Assembly: GCF_016902345.1 (NCBI RefSeq) | Contig: NZ_JACJLR010000001.1 | Coordinates: 124,001-188,000 of the forward strand | Length of the DNA stretch: 64,000 nucleotides | Origin: Mediterraneibacter glycyrrhizinilyticus | Lineage (GTDB): Bacteria; Bacillota; Clostridia; Lachnospirales; Lachnospiraceae | Direction of reading: 5' to 3' | Notes under the pieces: generated by a model | Databases searched by the model: none | Told to the model about the DNA's origin: nothing | Seen by the model: only the letters and a program-made list of their open reading frames with translations | Translations under genes and position numbers: made by a program | Part shown: positions 54,632 through 63,427 of the stretch, piece after piece | Position numbering within the stretch: position 1 is the stretch's first letter | Layout: every line of letters begins with the position of its first letter

Positions 54632-55732
54632 ATGAAAAAATATGATTATCTGATCGTCGGAGCCGGACTTTATGGAGCGGTGATGGCGTATGAACTGGGG
54701 AAGAAAGGAAAGAAATGTCTTGTGATCGACCGCAGGGATCATATTGCCGGAAACATCTACTGTGAGGATGTCGAGGGAATCCATGTGCACAAATATGGGG
54801 CGCATATCTTCCATACATCCGACAAGAAGATCTGGAATTATATGAACCAGTTTGCCGAGTTTAACAACTATATCAACTCCCCGGTGGCGGTATACAAAGA
54901 CGAGCTTTACAATCTCCCGTTCAATATGAACACGTTCAGCAAGATGTGGGGGATAAAGACGCCCCAGGAAGCGAAGGAGATCATAGAAAAGCAGCGCAGA
55001 GAAGCGGGGATCACAGAGCCGAAGAACCTGGAGGAGCAGGCGCTGTTCCTCGGAGGTCGGGACATCTATGAGAAACTGATCAAAGGATATACGGAGAAAC
55101 AGTGGGGAAGAAAATGTACGGAACTTCCGACATTTATTATTAAGCGGCTTCCTTTCCGTTTTATCTATGACAACAATTATTTCAATGACAGATACCAGGG
55201 AATCCCGATCGGAGGCTATACGGCGATCGTGGAGAAGATGCTCGAGGGAACAGAAGTGCGCACAGGTACAGATTTCTTCGAATTCAGAAAAGAAAATCCG
55301 GATATTGCAGAGAAGATCATTTTTACCGGTATGATCGATGAATATTTCGGATATAAACTGGGCGCCCTGGAGTACCGTTCTGTCCGTTTTGAGACAGAGG
55401 TCCTTGACTGTGAGAACTATCAGGGAAATGCGGTGGTAAATTATACAGACAGAGAAGTTCCCTATACGCGTGTGATCGAGCACAAGCATTTTGAGTTCGG
55501 AAAACAGGAGAAGACGGTAATCTCCAGAGAGTATTCTTCTGAGTGGAGTGTGGGAATGGAACCCTACTATCCGGTCAATGATGAGAAGAACAATGCCCTC
55601 TTTGCAGAGTATAAGAAGCTGGCAGAGCAGGAGGAAAATGTGATCTTTGGCGGAAGGCTGGGAGATTACAAGTACTATGACATGGACAAGGTCGTGGCAG
55701 CGGCTCTTGCGCGTCTGGAAGAAATAGAATAA
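54632..55732 (+). CDS. glf: UDP-galactopyranose mutase
   Basis: 366 residues from ATG 54632 (GAGAGG upstream). Flavoenzyme converting UDP-galactopyranose to UDP-galactofuranose for surface polysaccharides. FAD motif GAGLYGA at 9-15, then DRRDHIAGN, KYGAHIFHTS (near 55), NSPVAV, YTEKQWGR and GRLGDYKYYDMD at the C-terminus, all family-specific. No glycosyltransferase cluster is adjacent; the window has it as a single gene between its promoter and terminator. Confidence 0.96.
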   Translation: MKKYDYLIVGAGLYGAVMAYELGKKGKKCLVIDRRDHIAGNIYCEDVEGIHVHKYGAHIFHTSDKKIWNYMNQFAEFNNYINSPVAVYKDELYNLPFNMNTFSKMWGIKTPQEAKEIIEKQRREAGITEPKNLEEQALFLGGRDIYEKLIKGYTEKQWGRKCTELPTFIIKRLPFRFIYDNNYFNDRYQGIPIGGYTAIVEKMLEGTEVRTGTDFFEFRKENPDIAEKIIFTGMIDEYFGYKLGALEYRSVRFETEVLDCENYQGNAVVNYTDREVPYTRVIEHKHFEFGKQEKTVISREYSSEWSVGMEPYYPVNDEKNNALFAEYKKLAEQEENVIFGGRLGDYKYYDMDKVVAAALARLEEIE

Positions 55733-55747
55733 AAGATGTCAATCAAG

Positions 55748-55802
55748 AAATGCCATCGGATCATCTGCGGTCATATCTGTGAATGATCTGGTGGCATTTT
55801 TG
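55748..55802 (+). terminator. Terminator of glf
   Basis: AAATGCCA...GGATCAT pairs with ATGATC..TGGCATTT, followed by TTTTGTT. Confidence 0.75.
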
Positions 55803-55814
55803 TTAAAATAATTC

Positions 55815-55869
55815 TTGCATTTCATATTTCTTTCAAGTATGATATACATATCCTGACCGGTCTGGTCAG
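55815..55869 (+). promoter_or_regulatory. Promoter with downstream inverted repeat for the pseudokinase operon
   Basis: TTGCAT (55815-55820), 17-base spacer, TATGAT (55838-55843). CTGACC/GGTCAG at 55853-55869 lies across the expected start point and could be an operator. Confidence 0.5.
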
Positions 55870-55993
55870 AGAGAGTTCAAAAGATTCTGTTTCAATTCAG
55901 TATCAGTTCTGATGAGATTCACACGGATTGGAGACGCAGATGTGTACTGCGGTTTGAGGGACCGCGGAAAATTTTGCGGCAGAAAAAAAGAAT

Positions 55994-57160
55994 ATGACAG
56001 AGATGTATGAAGTTTTCCGGTTTATCGACCAGGGAACCCGGTGCAGGCAGAGCCTGGACTGTGTGGAAGGGACACTTCTTGCCTATTATCTGAGAGATAA
56101 CCCGGAAGTGGAAAAAGCGGTGCTTTTTGAATGGTTCCGGCAGATCGGGAAAAGTCTGGAACAATTTCGAAGATGCAGGGGTGGAAAAGGCTATCGCTAC
56201 CTTAATCCGTACAGCATCATCGTGACCGAAGAGGAGCGGATCTGTCTGCTGGATCTGGATTCCCCGGAAAATGAATCCGTTCTGAAGATGATGCAGCACA
56301 GGGCTGTGAGGAATCATTTTCTGAAACAGGTTCCGGCGCAGACGACAGGCGGTTTTGGCCCTGTGGATCTGTTTGGTTATGGGAAGACAATGCAGTTCAT
56401 GCTGGCATATACAACGCCGATCCCCGGTCTGACCAGGCTGGAGGAGGCAAAGCTGTCACGGATCATAGACCGCTGTATCGGAAATCGGAAGAAAGGCTAT
56501 GACGATGTGCGCAAGATCCTTAAGGATCTGCCCGAGATACGAAAGGAAGCTGCAGTTCAGGGAAGAAAGTTCGGGCTGGCGCTGCTGTGTTTTCTTGTGC
56601 CGGCTTTGGTTGGAGTTCTGTTGTACAGTTATGCGGCATCGGACCGTGAGAATGTGGAAAAGACAGAGATTGTGCAGAAGACAGACATTAGTCAGGAGGA
56701 AAACGATGCAGAGATCCTGCTGCCGGATAAGGAAGCGGAGCGCTCGGAAGAACAGAGAACGCTGGAAGAATACGCGTCTGATGTGTCCGAGGGGTTGGAG
56801 GAACGGCTTCTTGAGAATACATCGGAAGGAAATAAAGAGGTGCTCCTTCTGGGACAGGAACTGGAACGGGATACACTCCGCTGCCTTGCGGCGGCCTATG
56901 AGAGAGAGGAGATGACAGAGGAGGCGATCAGCGCATACGGACGTTTGCTCGAGATCGAAGAACGGGAAGATCTGATCGAAAGTGCCGGGATAAGGAGAAT
57001 GAGGCTGGAAGTGGCGCAGAGACAGTATGCAGCGGCACTGCTCACCGGAGAAAAAGTTCTGGAAAAAGTGGGAGAGTCGGATCGTGTCAGAGCCATTATG
57101 GAAGAATGCAGGACGGAGCGGGAAATGGAGGAGGGGATTGAAGATGAGAAGAATGGATGA
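55994..57160 (+). CDS. Membrane pseudokinase, EssB/YukC-like topology
   Basis: 388 residues. Cytoplasmic N-terminal domain (about 1-190) resembles a degenerate protein kinase: YRYLNPYSIIV at 68-77 stands where HRDxKPxN would be, and ICLLDLDS at 83-90 where DFG would be, without catalytic residues. One membrane helix at 194-214, then an acidic extracellular part (about 215-388) rich in helices that look like two TPR-type pairs. This soluble-pseudokinase/TM/helical layout is that of EssB/YukC of type VII secretion, but no EssC or WXG100 gene is visible. Weak ribosome site; the start is bounded by a stop codon upstream. Confidence 0.65.
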   Translation: MTEMYEVFRFIDQGTRCRQSLDCVEGTLLAYYLRDNPEVEKAVLFEWFRQIGKSLEQFRRCRGGKGYRYLNPYSIIVTEEERICLLDLDSPENESVLKMMQHRAVRNHFLKQVPAQTTGGFGPVDLFGYGKTMQFMLAYTTPIPGLTRLEEAKLSRIIDRCIGNRKKGYDDVRKILKDLPEIRKEAAVQGRKFGLALLCFLVPALVGVLLYSYAASDRENVEKTEIVQKTDISQEENDAEILLPDKEAERSEEQRTLEEYASDVSEGLEERLLENTSEGNKEVLLLGQELERDTLRCLAAAYEREEMTEEAISAYGRLLEIEEREDLIESAGIRRMRLEVAQRQYAAALLTGEKVLEKVGESDRVRAIMEECRTEREMEEGIEDEKNG

Positions 57161-59393
57161 AAGAAGCGACCGTAAAGCGGCAGGAATAACTATAAGCATG
57201 ATGGTGATCTTTTTTTGTCTTGCACTGTCTGCGGCTGGGAAATCCCCTTCCAGGGCAGCGGAAGAAGGCGAGTATACGGCGTATGAAAATCCCCGCATTG
57301 ACTGCCCGGAAACTGAGTCGGGCTGGTATCAGGAGCCTCCGGAAGTAAAACTTATCCATACAGAGCCGGAGACAGTGACAAAGTATCTGATCACAGCACC
57401 GTCGGGGAAAAAGACAGAGGGAGAACTGCGGATCGGGGGGCCGGGAGAGCCAGAGGAATCGGGAGAGCCAGAGAAACCGGGAGAGCCAGAGGAACCGGAA
57501 GAACAAGGGGGGCCGCAGGAATCGGAGAGCCTGGAAGGAGCAGAAGGAATGGAAGAAGCGGAAGGTATGGAAGGGACGGAAGAAAAGGGAGAGCCGCAGG
57601 AATCAGAGGGACCGGAAGAGAGCGAAGATCAGGAAGAGTCCCCGGAGACTGAGACAGCGGCGGCAGAGACAGTGATATCGCCGGAAATCTGGGAGGAAGG
57701 AGAGAACCATCTTTCCGTATGGATGGAGGCAAAAAAGGATGAAAGAGAGGTATACCGGGAGGAGCGGAAGGTTCGGGTGGATAAAAGCGAACCGGGAAAA
57801 GTAGAATTTGTTTACCGAAATATGGATAAAGGTTATTTTCAGTCTTCTTTTCAAGTTACGGTCAAGGCAGAGGATGCAGTTTCCGGAGTGGGGGAGATCA
57901 TATGTGCGATGCCCGGCGGCAGAAATCAAAAGATTGAGGGCGGACTGGGGAAACTGGAGATCGATACCGGCTTTACAGGAAAGATCACGGCGTATGCAGT
58001 GGATATTTCAGGAAGAAAAGGTAAGGAGACGGAGTCAGCGCAGATCTGCTGTGAGAATGAAGCGCCGCAGATCAGTCTGGATACCGGGGCGGGACGGGAG
58101 ATCTGGCATCAGGGGACCACAACAGTCTGCGCCCGGGTGTATGAGACTGGAGAACGATATGGATTTTCGTCCGGACTGAAGCGCGTGACGTATTACATTG
58201 ACGGACAGGTTGCGGGGAAAAAAGAATATCCTTCTTCAGGCGGAGAAGTATTTTCAGACTTTCTGGAATTTGAAGTGAGTAAGCTGTCGCAGAATGGAGA
58301 AGGGATCCCGGTTATGATCCATGCTCTCGATTGGGCAGGGAATACGGCTGTAAAGATTGAGCGGGTGTTTATCGACGACCAGTTTCCTGCGATCAGGATA
58401 AAAGGGGTGGAAGATTCTGCGATCACAGGGGAAAACGTGGAGATGGAAATTGCAGTTCTGGAAGAAAATGTGCTGCTAAAAAGCGAGATTCGCATCTGGC
58501 ATACAGATCCGGATGAAGAACGGACGGAGATCGTGACTATAAATCTGGGAGACTGGGAGTGGACAGAAGGAGGAAGAAAAAAGAAAATTGTTCTGGAAGA
58601 AACCGGTATATATGAGTGCAGAATCGCAGCAGAGGATGCCGCCGGGCATGAAACAGAGCGGTCTCTGACATTTGCCATAGACCGTGACAGTCCGGTGATA
58701 AGGTATGTGGATCAGATGAACGGCGCCAATATCCCCTTTTTCCAGTGGAATTATGGAAAGGAAGAGATGATACGGGATCTTACAGAGTACTCCTATGGTA
58801 TGTACTTGAACGGAGCGCCTTATTTTTCCGGAAGTGTGGTGACGGAAGAAGGTGAGAAGCTTCTTGAAGTGAGAGCAGAGGATGCTGCCGGCAATCTGTC
58901 TTTTGCAAAAGCAGTTTTCACGGTGGATCATACGCCTCCCGTTATTTACTATGGGGAGGCGCAGGATGGAAGGGTTTATGACGGCAGTGTCAAGCTCAGT
59001 TTTTGGGTCGATGGGGCGGGAGAACGGATCAAAAGTATCCATATTAATGGAGAAAAACAGATACTCAGCCCCGACAGCCGGATCTTTGAAAGTGAGATCA
59101 CAGAGAGCGGGGAGCATTCGGTTGAGGTATGTGCAGATGACCTGGCGGGGAATGAGACGGTAAAGCAGATTTTGTTCGAGGTCAGAGCAGAAAATGGATT
59201 AGCAGGAAAAGTGATCGAACCGGTCAAAAGGATCTTTTCGGGAAAAACGGAAAGAGGGGAGAACGGCTCGGAAAACAGGAGCGAGGGGGAGAAATGCACG
59301 GGATGGGGACTTCCGGCTCTCGGTGTTTCAGTGGGCTTTGCTGTGTTATGCGCTTTTGCCGGAAAGTGGATGAAAAAGAAAAAAATCTCCTGA
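57144..59393 (+). CDS. Surface protein with Ig-like repeats and C-terminal anchor
   Basis: 749 residues from ATG 57144 (GGAGGAGGGG ribosome site), overlapping the previous gene by 17 bases. Signal helix (about 14-34), a Pro/Glu/Gly/Ser-rich low-complexity spacer (about 98-170) with EPEESGEPEKPGEPEEP-type repeats, then about five bacterial Ig-like domains (about 200-710) with recurring D-x-x-G-N/A-G-N and DHTPPVI-type joints, and a membrane helix with KKKK tail at about 720-749. No LPxTG. The product should project from the membrane through the wall. Coupled to the pseudokinase. Confidence 0.75.
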   Translation: MRRMDERSDRKAAGITISMMVIFFCLALSAAGKSPSRAAEEGEYTAYENPRIDCPETESGWYQEPPEVKLIHTEPETVTKYLITAPSGKKTEGELRIGGPGEPEESGEPEKPGEPEEPEEQGGPQESESLEGAEGMEEAEGMEGTEEKGEPQESEGPEESEDQEESPETETAAAETVISPEIWEEGENHLSVWMEAKKDEREVYREERKVRVDKSEPGKVEFVYRNMDKGYFQSSFQVTVKAEDAVSGVGEIICAMPGGRNQKIEGGLGKLEIDTGFTGKITAYAVDISGRKGKETESAQICCENEAPQISLDTGAGREIWHQGTTTVCARVYETGERYGFSSGLKRVTYYIDGQVAGKKEYPSSGGEVFSDFLEFEVSKLSQNGEGIPVMIHALDWAGNTAVKIERVFIDDQFPAIRIKGVEDSAITGENVEMEIAVLEENVLLKSEIRIWHTDPDEERTEIVTINLGDWEWTEGGRKKKIVLEETGIYECRIAAEDAAGHETERSLTFAIDRDSPVIRYVDQMNGANIPFFQWNYGKEEMIRDLTEYSYGMYLNGAPYFSGSVVTEEGEKLLEVRAEDAAGNLSFAKAVFTVDHTPPVIYYGEAQDGRVYDGSVKLSFWVDGAGERIKSIHINGEKQILSPDSRIFESEITESGEHSVEVCADDLAGNETVKQILFEVRAENGLAGKVIEPVKRIFSGKTERGENGSENRSEGEKCTGWGLPALGVSVGFAVLCAFAGKWMKKKKIS

Positions 59394-59585
59394 ACAGGGA
59401 GGATGCCGGGCAGCTGATCGGCTCAGCTCCCGGCATGTATTATGAAAAAGTTTATTCAATTAACTTCTTGGCGTCTTGTTTATTTCTTTGATGGTTATAG
59501 TATAGGGGAGAGAAATGAAGAAACGATGATAAGAAAATGAAAGAATTTTAAAGGATAAATGAACAATTTATGAACGGTGCAAAGT

Positions 59586-59616
59586 AAAAGACCGATGGGG
59601 GAGCCATCGGTCTTTT
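59586..59616 (+). terminator. Terminator after the Ig-like surface protein region
   Basis: AAAGACCGATGG/CCATCGGTCTTT stem with T-tail. The 399-base gap 59394-59792 otherwise holds a hairpin without T-tract (ATGCCGGG/CCCGGCAT, 59403-59436), a small TGTAGA/TCTACA hairpin near 59646 and AT-rich sequence with a TATAAT at 59676-59681. Confidence 0.75.
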
Positions 59617-59792
59617 GAGGGGAGTATAAATAATTAATAAGGGGTTGTAGAAAGTAACCTCTCTACATTAGACAGTATAATATATCAAATTGGAAAAAGC
59701 AAGCAAAAAATGAAAAAAGTATGGGAAACATGTATAAAAGATTCTGAGACAAGAGACAATAAGAGCGTATCAAAAAAACAGGAGGGATACTC

Positions 59793-59984
59793 ATGGCAAA
59801 GAATTATAACAACATGAACAACAATTCAAACAAAAATTCAGGGAAAAACGGTTACTCATCTTATGCGGATGAGCAGAAAAACAAAAACGCGAACAAGAAC
59901 AGCTCAAACTCCAATTCGTCTGATTCCAGAAATAAGAACTCCGGAAGAAGCATGGGCTCAGATGATATGACAGACCGCTACTAA
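59793..59984 (+). CDS. Small Asn/Ser/Lys-rich protein
   Basis: 63 residues, ATG behind ACAGGAGGGATACTC, a strong ribosome site. Almost half the residues are Asn, Ser or Lys, arranged NNMNNNSNKNSGKN, with a central GYSSYADEQ and an acidic end GSDDMTDRY. Disordered, no membrane helix. I do not know its role; small Asn-rich proteins are seen in spore-forming Clostridia, so a spore-related or nucleic-acid-linked role is only a guess. Own terminator follows. Confidence 0.7.
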   Translation: MAKNYNNMNNNSNKNSGKNGYSSYADEQKNKNANKNSSNSNSSDSRNKNSGRSMGSDDMTDRY

Positions 59985-60046
59985 AGCGCGGCAGAAAAAC
60001 AGATTTCAGACCGGATCAAGGCAGAGAATGGGATCCGGGAACAACG

Positions 60047-60083
60047 AAGGCAGGGTAAAGTTAAACTTTACTCTGCCTTTGAT
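60047..60083 (+). terminator. Terminator of the Asn-rich protein gene
   Basis: AAGGCAG.GTAAAGT pairs with ACTTTAC.CTGCCTT, followed by TGATTTATAG. Confidence 0.65.
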
Positions 60084-60129
60084 TTATAGTAAGATGGATA
60101 CAGACAAAAAATGAGGACGGAAGGATTTC

Positions 60130-61278
60130 ATGGAAAAAATGGAATGGATCGCGCCCTGTCACTTTGGACTGGAATCCATATTGAAAAGAGAAATCCAGGA
60201 TCTTGGATATGAGATCGTCCAGGTTGAGGATGGAAGAGTGACGTTTTGCGGCGGTATCGACGCTGTCAGCAGGGCGAATATATTTTTGAGGACAGCAGAA
60301 CGCATACTTTTAAAAGTGGGCAGTTTTGAAGCATATAGTTTTGATGAATTGTTTGAAAAGACGAAAGCCCTGCATTGGGAAGACTATATTCCCGAAAACG
60401 GGAGATTCTGGGTGACAAAGGCATCTTCTGTCAAGAGCAGACTTTTCAGCCCATCGGACATACAATCTATTATGAAAAAGGCTATGGTTGAACGGCTGAA
60501 ATCGTGTTATCATATCCAGTGGTTCAAGGAAGACGGTGCTTCATATCCGATTCGTGTCTTTCTTATGAAAGATGTGGTGACGATAGGGATAGACACTTCC
60601 GGCATGTCACTCCACAAGAGGGGATACCGTCCTGCAGCGGGAAAAGCGCCCATAGCAGAGAATCTGGCGGCCGCTCTGATCATGCTTACACCGTGGAAGA
60701 AAGACCGCATCCTGGTGGATCCGTTCTGCGGAAGCGGGACATTTCCGATCGAAGCGGCTATGATGGCAGCCAATATCGCTCCCGGTATGAACCGTTCGTT
60801 TACGGCTGAAGGATGGGGAAATCTGATTGACAGAAAATACTGGTATGAAGCAGTTGATGAGGCAAATGATCTTGTGGATGACAGGATAGAGACTGATATT
60901 CAGGGGTATGATATAGATCCGGCTGTGCTTCGGACGGCGCGTAAAAATGCTGAAAATGCAGGCGTATCTCATCTGATCCACTTTCAGCAGCGGGCAGTGA
61001 AAGATCTGAGCCACCCGAAAAAGTATGGCTTTATTATAACAAATCCTCCCTATGGGGAGCGGATGGAAGAAAAAGAGCGGCTTCCACAGCTTTACAGAGA
61101 GTTTGGGGAGAGTTTCAGGGGGCTTGACAGCTGGTCTGCATATATGATCACAAGTTACGATGAGGCTGAGCGATATTTCGGAAGAAAGGCTGACAAGAAC
61201 AGAAAAATATACAATGGGATGCTCCGGACCTATTTTTATCAGTTTTCCGGTCCGAAACCGCCAAGACAGAAGAGATAG
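60130..61278 (+). CDS. THUMP-domain RNA guanine-N2 methyltransferase (RlmL/YpsC type)
   Basis: 382 residues. N-terminal ferredoxin-like and THUMP domains (about 1-165; CHFGLESILKREI), then a Rossmann SAM methyltransferase: VDPFCGSGTFPIEAAM (motif I, near 197) and the catalytic ITNPPYGER (near 300). Relatives make m2G in 23S rRNA (RlmL N-terminal half, YpsC). Length matches the short YpsC-like form. rdgB starts 12 bases after. Confidence 0.9.
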   Translation: MEKMEWIAPCHFGLESILKREIQDLGYEIVQVEDGRVTFCGGIDAVSRANIFLRTAERILLKVGSFEAYSFDELFEKTKALHWEDYIPENGRFWVTKASSVKSRLFSPSDIQSIMKKAMVERLKSCYHIQWFKEDGASYPIRVFLMKDVVTIGIDTSGMSLHKRGYRPAAGKAPIAENLAAALIMLTPWKKDRILVDPFCGSGTFPIEAAMMAANIAPGMNRSFTAEGWGNLIDRKYWYEAVDEANDLVDDRIETDIQGYDIDPAVLRTARKNAENAGVSHLIHFQQRAVKDLSHPKKYGFIITNPPYGERMEEKERLPQLYREFGESFRGLDSWSAYMITSYDEAERYFGRKADKNRKIYNGMLRTYFYQFSGPKPPRQKR

Positions 61279-61290
61279 AAGGTACAGAAG

Positions 61291-61905
61291 ATGGAAAGAA
61301 GAATTGTGTTTGCCACCGGTAATGAAAATAAAATGAAAGAGATCAGGATGATCCTTGCTGATCTGAATATGGAAATCCTCTCTATGAAAGAAGCAGGTGT
61401 CGACATTGATATTGTTGAAGATGGGATGTCATTTGAAGAGAATGCTGAGATAAAGGCGCGGGCGGTTTCAAGGGTGCTCACAAACGATATTGTACTTGCG
61501 GATGATTCCGGTCTTGAGATTGATTATCTGGATAAGGCTCCGGGAATCTATTCCGCGCGGTTCGCGGGGGAAGATACGTCGTATGACATTAAAAACCGGA
61601 TCTTTCTCGACCGGCTGGAAGGGGTGCCGGACGAGGAGCGGGCCGCTCGGTTTGTATGTGCGGTCGCGGCGGTGTTCCCGGATGGAACGTCTGAGACTGT
61701 AAGGGAGACGATCGAGGGGAGAATCGCACATGAGATCGCAGGAGATAATGGATTCGGATATGATCCGATATTTTATGTGCCGGAATACGGATGTACAACA
61801 GCGGAAATGACTGCAGAACAGAAGAACGAGCTGAGCCACAGGGGAAAGGCTCTGCGTTCTATGAAAAAGATTCTGGAGAGGAAGTTCAGAGAGGGAAATT
61901 TATGA
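61291..61905 (+). CDS. rdgB: XTP/dITP diphosphatase (non-canonical purine NTPase)
   Basis: 204 residues. Hydrolyses XTP/ITP/dITP to keep them out of nucleic acids. Motifs: FATGNENKMKEI at the start, LADDSGLEIDYL (near 68), GVYSARFAG-like GIYSARFAG, GNGFGYDPIF-like DNGFGYDPIF and LSHRGKAL. Overlaps the phosphodiesterase by four bases (ATGA). Confidence 0.95.
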   Translation: MERRIVFATGNENKMKEIRMILADLNMEILSMKEAGVDIDIVEDGMSFEENAEIKARAVSRVLTNDIVLADDSGLEIDYLDKAPGIYSARFAGEDTSYDIKNRIFLDRLEGVPDEERAARFVCAVAAVFPDGTSETVRETIEGRIAHEIAGDNGFGYDPIFYVPEYGCTTAEMTAEQKNELSHRGKALRSMKKILERKFREGNL

Positions 61906-62381
61906 GAGTGTTGATCGTCAGTGACACACACGGCAGACATGCTGCGTTTGACCGTGCACTGGAAGAGGCGGGGAAGTTCGACATGTTTATCCATTTGGGG
62001 GATGTTGAAGGCGGAGAAGACTATATTGAAGCAGTTGTTGACTGTGAGAAACATATGGTTCGCGGGAATAATGACTTTTTTTCGGATCTGCCGAGAGAAG
62101 AGGAATTTTATATAGGAACTTATAAGGTTTTTATCACGCATGGTCACGCCTATTATGTGTCTCTTGATTCAGAATATATTCTCGAAGAGGGCAGGGCAAG
62201 AAAGGCGGACATTGTTATGTTTGGTCATACTCATAAGCCTTATTTTCATCAGGAAGATGATATTATTTTGCTGAATCCGGGAAGTCTGTCTTTTCCGAGA
62301 CAGGAAGGACGCAAGGGGAGCTATATGATCCTTGAGATCGGGGACGACGGAAAAGCACATTTTGATCAGCGATATCTGTAG
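61902..62381 (+). CDS. yfcE: YfcE/MJ0936-family metallophosphoesterase
   Basis: 159 residues from ATG 61902. Metal motifs: VSDTHGR, HLGDVEGG, GNNDF, HGHAYYV and FGHTHKP, all intact. Broad phosphodiesterase of the cytoplasm; the true substrate is unknown. rdgB-yfcE pairing is a common Firmicutes arrangement. Confidence 0.93.
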   Translation: MRVLIVSDTHGRHAAFDRALEEAGKFDMFIHLGDVEGGEDYIEAVVDCEKHMVRGNNDFFSDLPREEEFYIGTYKVFITHGHAYYVSLDSEYILEEGRARKADIVMFGHTHKPYFHQEDDIILLNPGSLSFPRQEGRKGSYMILEIGDDGKAHFDQRYL

Positions 62382-62491
62382 GTTTTCTTGTTCGAAGGCG
62401 GAAAGTGCAGAAAAAAGAAGGGCGGAGAATGCCCTGAAATCCGCTCCAAAATAGATTGAAAAAAATAAAATAAAAAATTTGCGAAAAAATG

Positions 62492-62520
62492 TTGACAATG
62501 AGCGAATGTTATAATATAAT
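62492..62520 (+). promoter_or_regulatory. Consensus promoter of the tRNA cluster
   Basis: TTGACA (62492-62497), 17-base spacer, TATAAT (62515-62520): full consensus, 43 bases before tRNA-Pro. Confidence 0.88.
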
Positions 62521-62562
62521 AATTTTCGCGCTACGGGTTAGACAGGAACCTAAAGCGGACAC

Positions 62563-62637
62563 CGGGGTGTGGCTCAGCTTGGCTAGAGCGCCTGGTTTGG
62601 GACCAGGAGGTCGCAGGTTCGAATCCTGTCACCCCGA
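62563..62637 (+). tRNA. tRNA-Pro (anticodon TGG)
   Basis: Acceptor CGGGGTG/CACCCCG, anticodon arm CCTGG-TTTGGGA-CCAGG, T-loop GGTTCGAATCC. Confidence 0.95.
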
Positions 62638-62642
62638 TATGT

Positions 62643-62713
62643 GCGGGTGTAGTTCAATGGTAGAACACCAGCCTTCCAAGCTGGATACGTGAGTTCGATT
62701 CTCATCACCCGCT
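62643..62713 (+). tRNA. tRNA-Gly (anticodon TCC)
   Basis: Acceptor GCGGGTG/CACCCGC, anticodon arm CCAGC-CTTCCAA-GCTGG, 71 nt. Confidence 0.95.
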
Positions 62714-62757
62714 TTCTCACAGAGATGTGAGGGCATTGCAAAATGAGATTTGCATAA

Positions 62758-62831
62758 GAGTCTGTAGCTCAGCTGGATAGAGCAACGGCCTTCTAAGCCG
62801 TAGGTCGTGGGTTCGAATCCCCCCAGGCTCG
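62758..62831 (+). tRNA. tRNA-Arg (anticodon TCT)
   Basis: Acceptor GAGTCTG/CAGGCTC (one G:U pair), anticodon arm ACGGC-CTTCTAA-GCCGT, 74 nt. Confidence 0.95.
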
Positions 62832-62835
62832 TTAT

Positions 62836-62910
62836 GGTGGGTATGGTGCAGTTGGTTAGCGCGCCAGATTGTGGTTCTGGATATCGTGGGTTCGAGTCCC
62901 ACTACCCACC
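62836..62910 (+). tRNA. tRNA-His (anticodon GTG)
   Basis: Acceptor GTGGGTA/TACCCAC with the extra 5' G facing C73, the histidine identity pair; anticodon arm CCAGA-TTGTGGT-TCTGG. Confidence 0.95.
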
Positions 62911-62959
62911 CTTTTCTTTTATATTCGCACTGGCAGGCAGTGTCAGCTTAAGTCTTTAA

Positions 62960-63031
62960 TGGGCTATCGCCAAGCGGTAAGGCACAGGACTTTGACTCCT
63001 GCATTCGCTGGTTCGAATCCAGCTAGCCCAG
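62960..63031 (+). tRNA. tRNA-Gln (anticodon TTG)
   Basis: Acceptor TGGGCTA/TAGCCCA, anticodon arm CAGGA-CTTTGAC-TCCTG, 72 nt. Confidence 0.95.
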
Positions 63032-63067
63032 TTTACCTGGGAAAGCCGGGAAGAAATAATTTTATAT

Positions 63068-63140
63068 GGGCGTGTAGCTCAGGTGGTAGAGCACTTGACT
63101 TTTAATCAAGTTGTCCGGGGTTCGAATCCCCGCACGCTCA
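63068..63140 (+). tRNA. tRNA-Lys (anticodon TTT)
   Basis: Acceptor GGGCGTG/CACGCTC, anticodon arm CTTGA-CTTTTAA-TCAAG, 73 nt. Confidence 0.95.
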
Positions 63141-63176
63141 GTTTTCATGAGACATAAAATAGAGTATTTATATAGA

Positions 63177-63206
63177 GGAAATCCACTTGAGGGTTTCCGT
63201 TTTTTG
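63177..63206 (+). terminator. Terminator-like hairpin between tRNA-Lys and tRNA-Leu
   Basis: GGAAATCC/GGGTTTCC stem followed by GTTTTTTG. Only 17 bases remain before tRNA-Leu, too few for a promoter, so readthrough must supply tRNA-Leu. Confidence 0.65.
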
Positions 63207-63223
63207 TCTTATGGAGAAAATCT

Positions 63224-63304
63224 GCGGATATGGCGGAATTGGCAGACGCGCCAGATTTAGGATCTGGTGTCTACGACGTGCAGGTTCAAGTCCTGTTATC
63301 CGCA
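63224..63304 (+). tRNA. tRNA-Leu (anticodon TAG)
   Basis: Acceptor GCGGATA/TATCCGC, anticodon arm CCAGA-TTTAGGA-TCTGG, variable arm present, 81 nt. Last tRNA; the repeat-like pair begins 40 bases after it. Confidence 0.94.
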
Positions 63305-63343
63305 TAAAGAGGGCAGGTGCTGCAGTGTTGGGCAGTGCCTGCA

Positions 63344-63423
63344 GATAAAGAATAACATGGGATGTATTTGAATAAATAAAAATAGGAAATATGGGGAATA
63401 CGATAAAGAGTAACATGAGATGT
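63344..63423 (+). CRISPR. Two degenerate CRISPR-repeat-like sequences around one spacer-like stretch
   Basis: First copy 63344-63373 (30 nt): GATAAAGAATAACATGGGAT then GTATTTGAAT. Second copy 63402-63423 shares GATAAAGA.TAACATG.GATGT with two changes, then diverges. They enclose 28 bases (63374-63401). The TAACATGAGATGTATTTRAAT core is, from memory, that of clostridial type I-B repeats, and cas6 follows. The spacing (58) is shorter than a normal repeat-spacer unit and the second copy is cut, so this is not a regular array but looks like a crRNA-like regulatory RNA. Transcription can come from the tRNA operon and ends at 63461. Confidence 0.5.
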
Positions 63424-63427
63424 GAGG

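Noticed and set aside
54509-55489. Open frame of 326 codons on the minus strand
   Set aside because: Antisense to glf, which has all motifs of UDP-galactopyranose mutase.
63344-63423. Ordinary CRISPR array
   Set aside because: Only two imperfect repeats, second one truncated, unit length 58, terminator right after.
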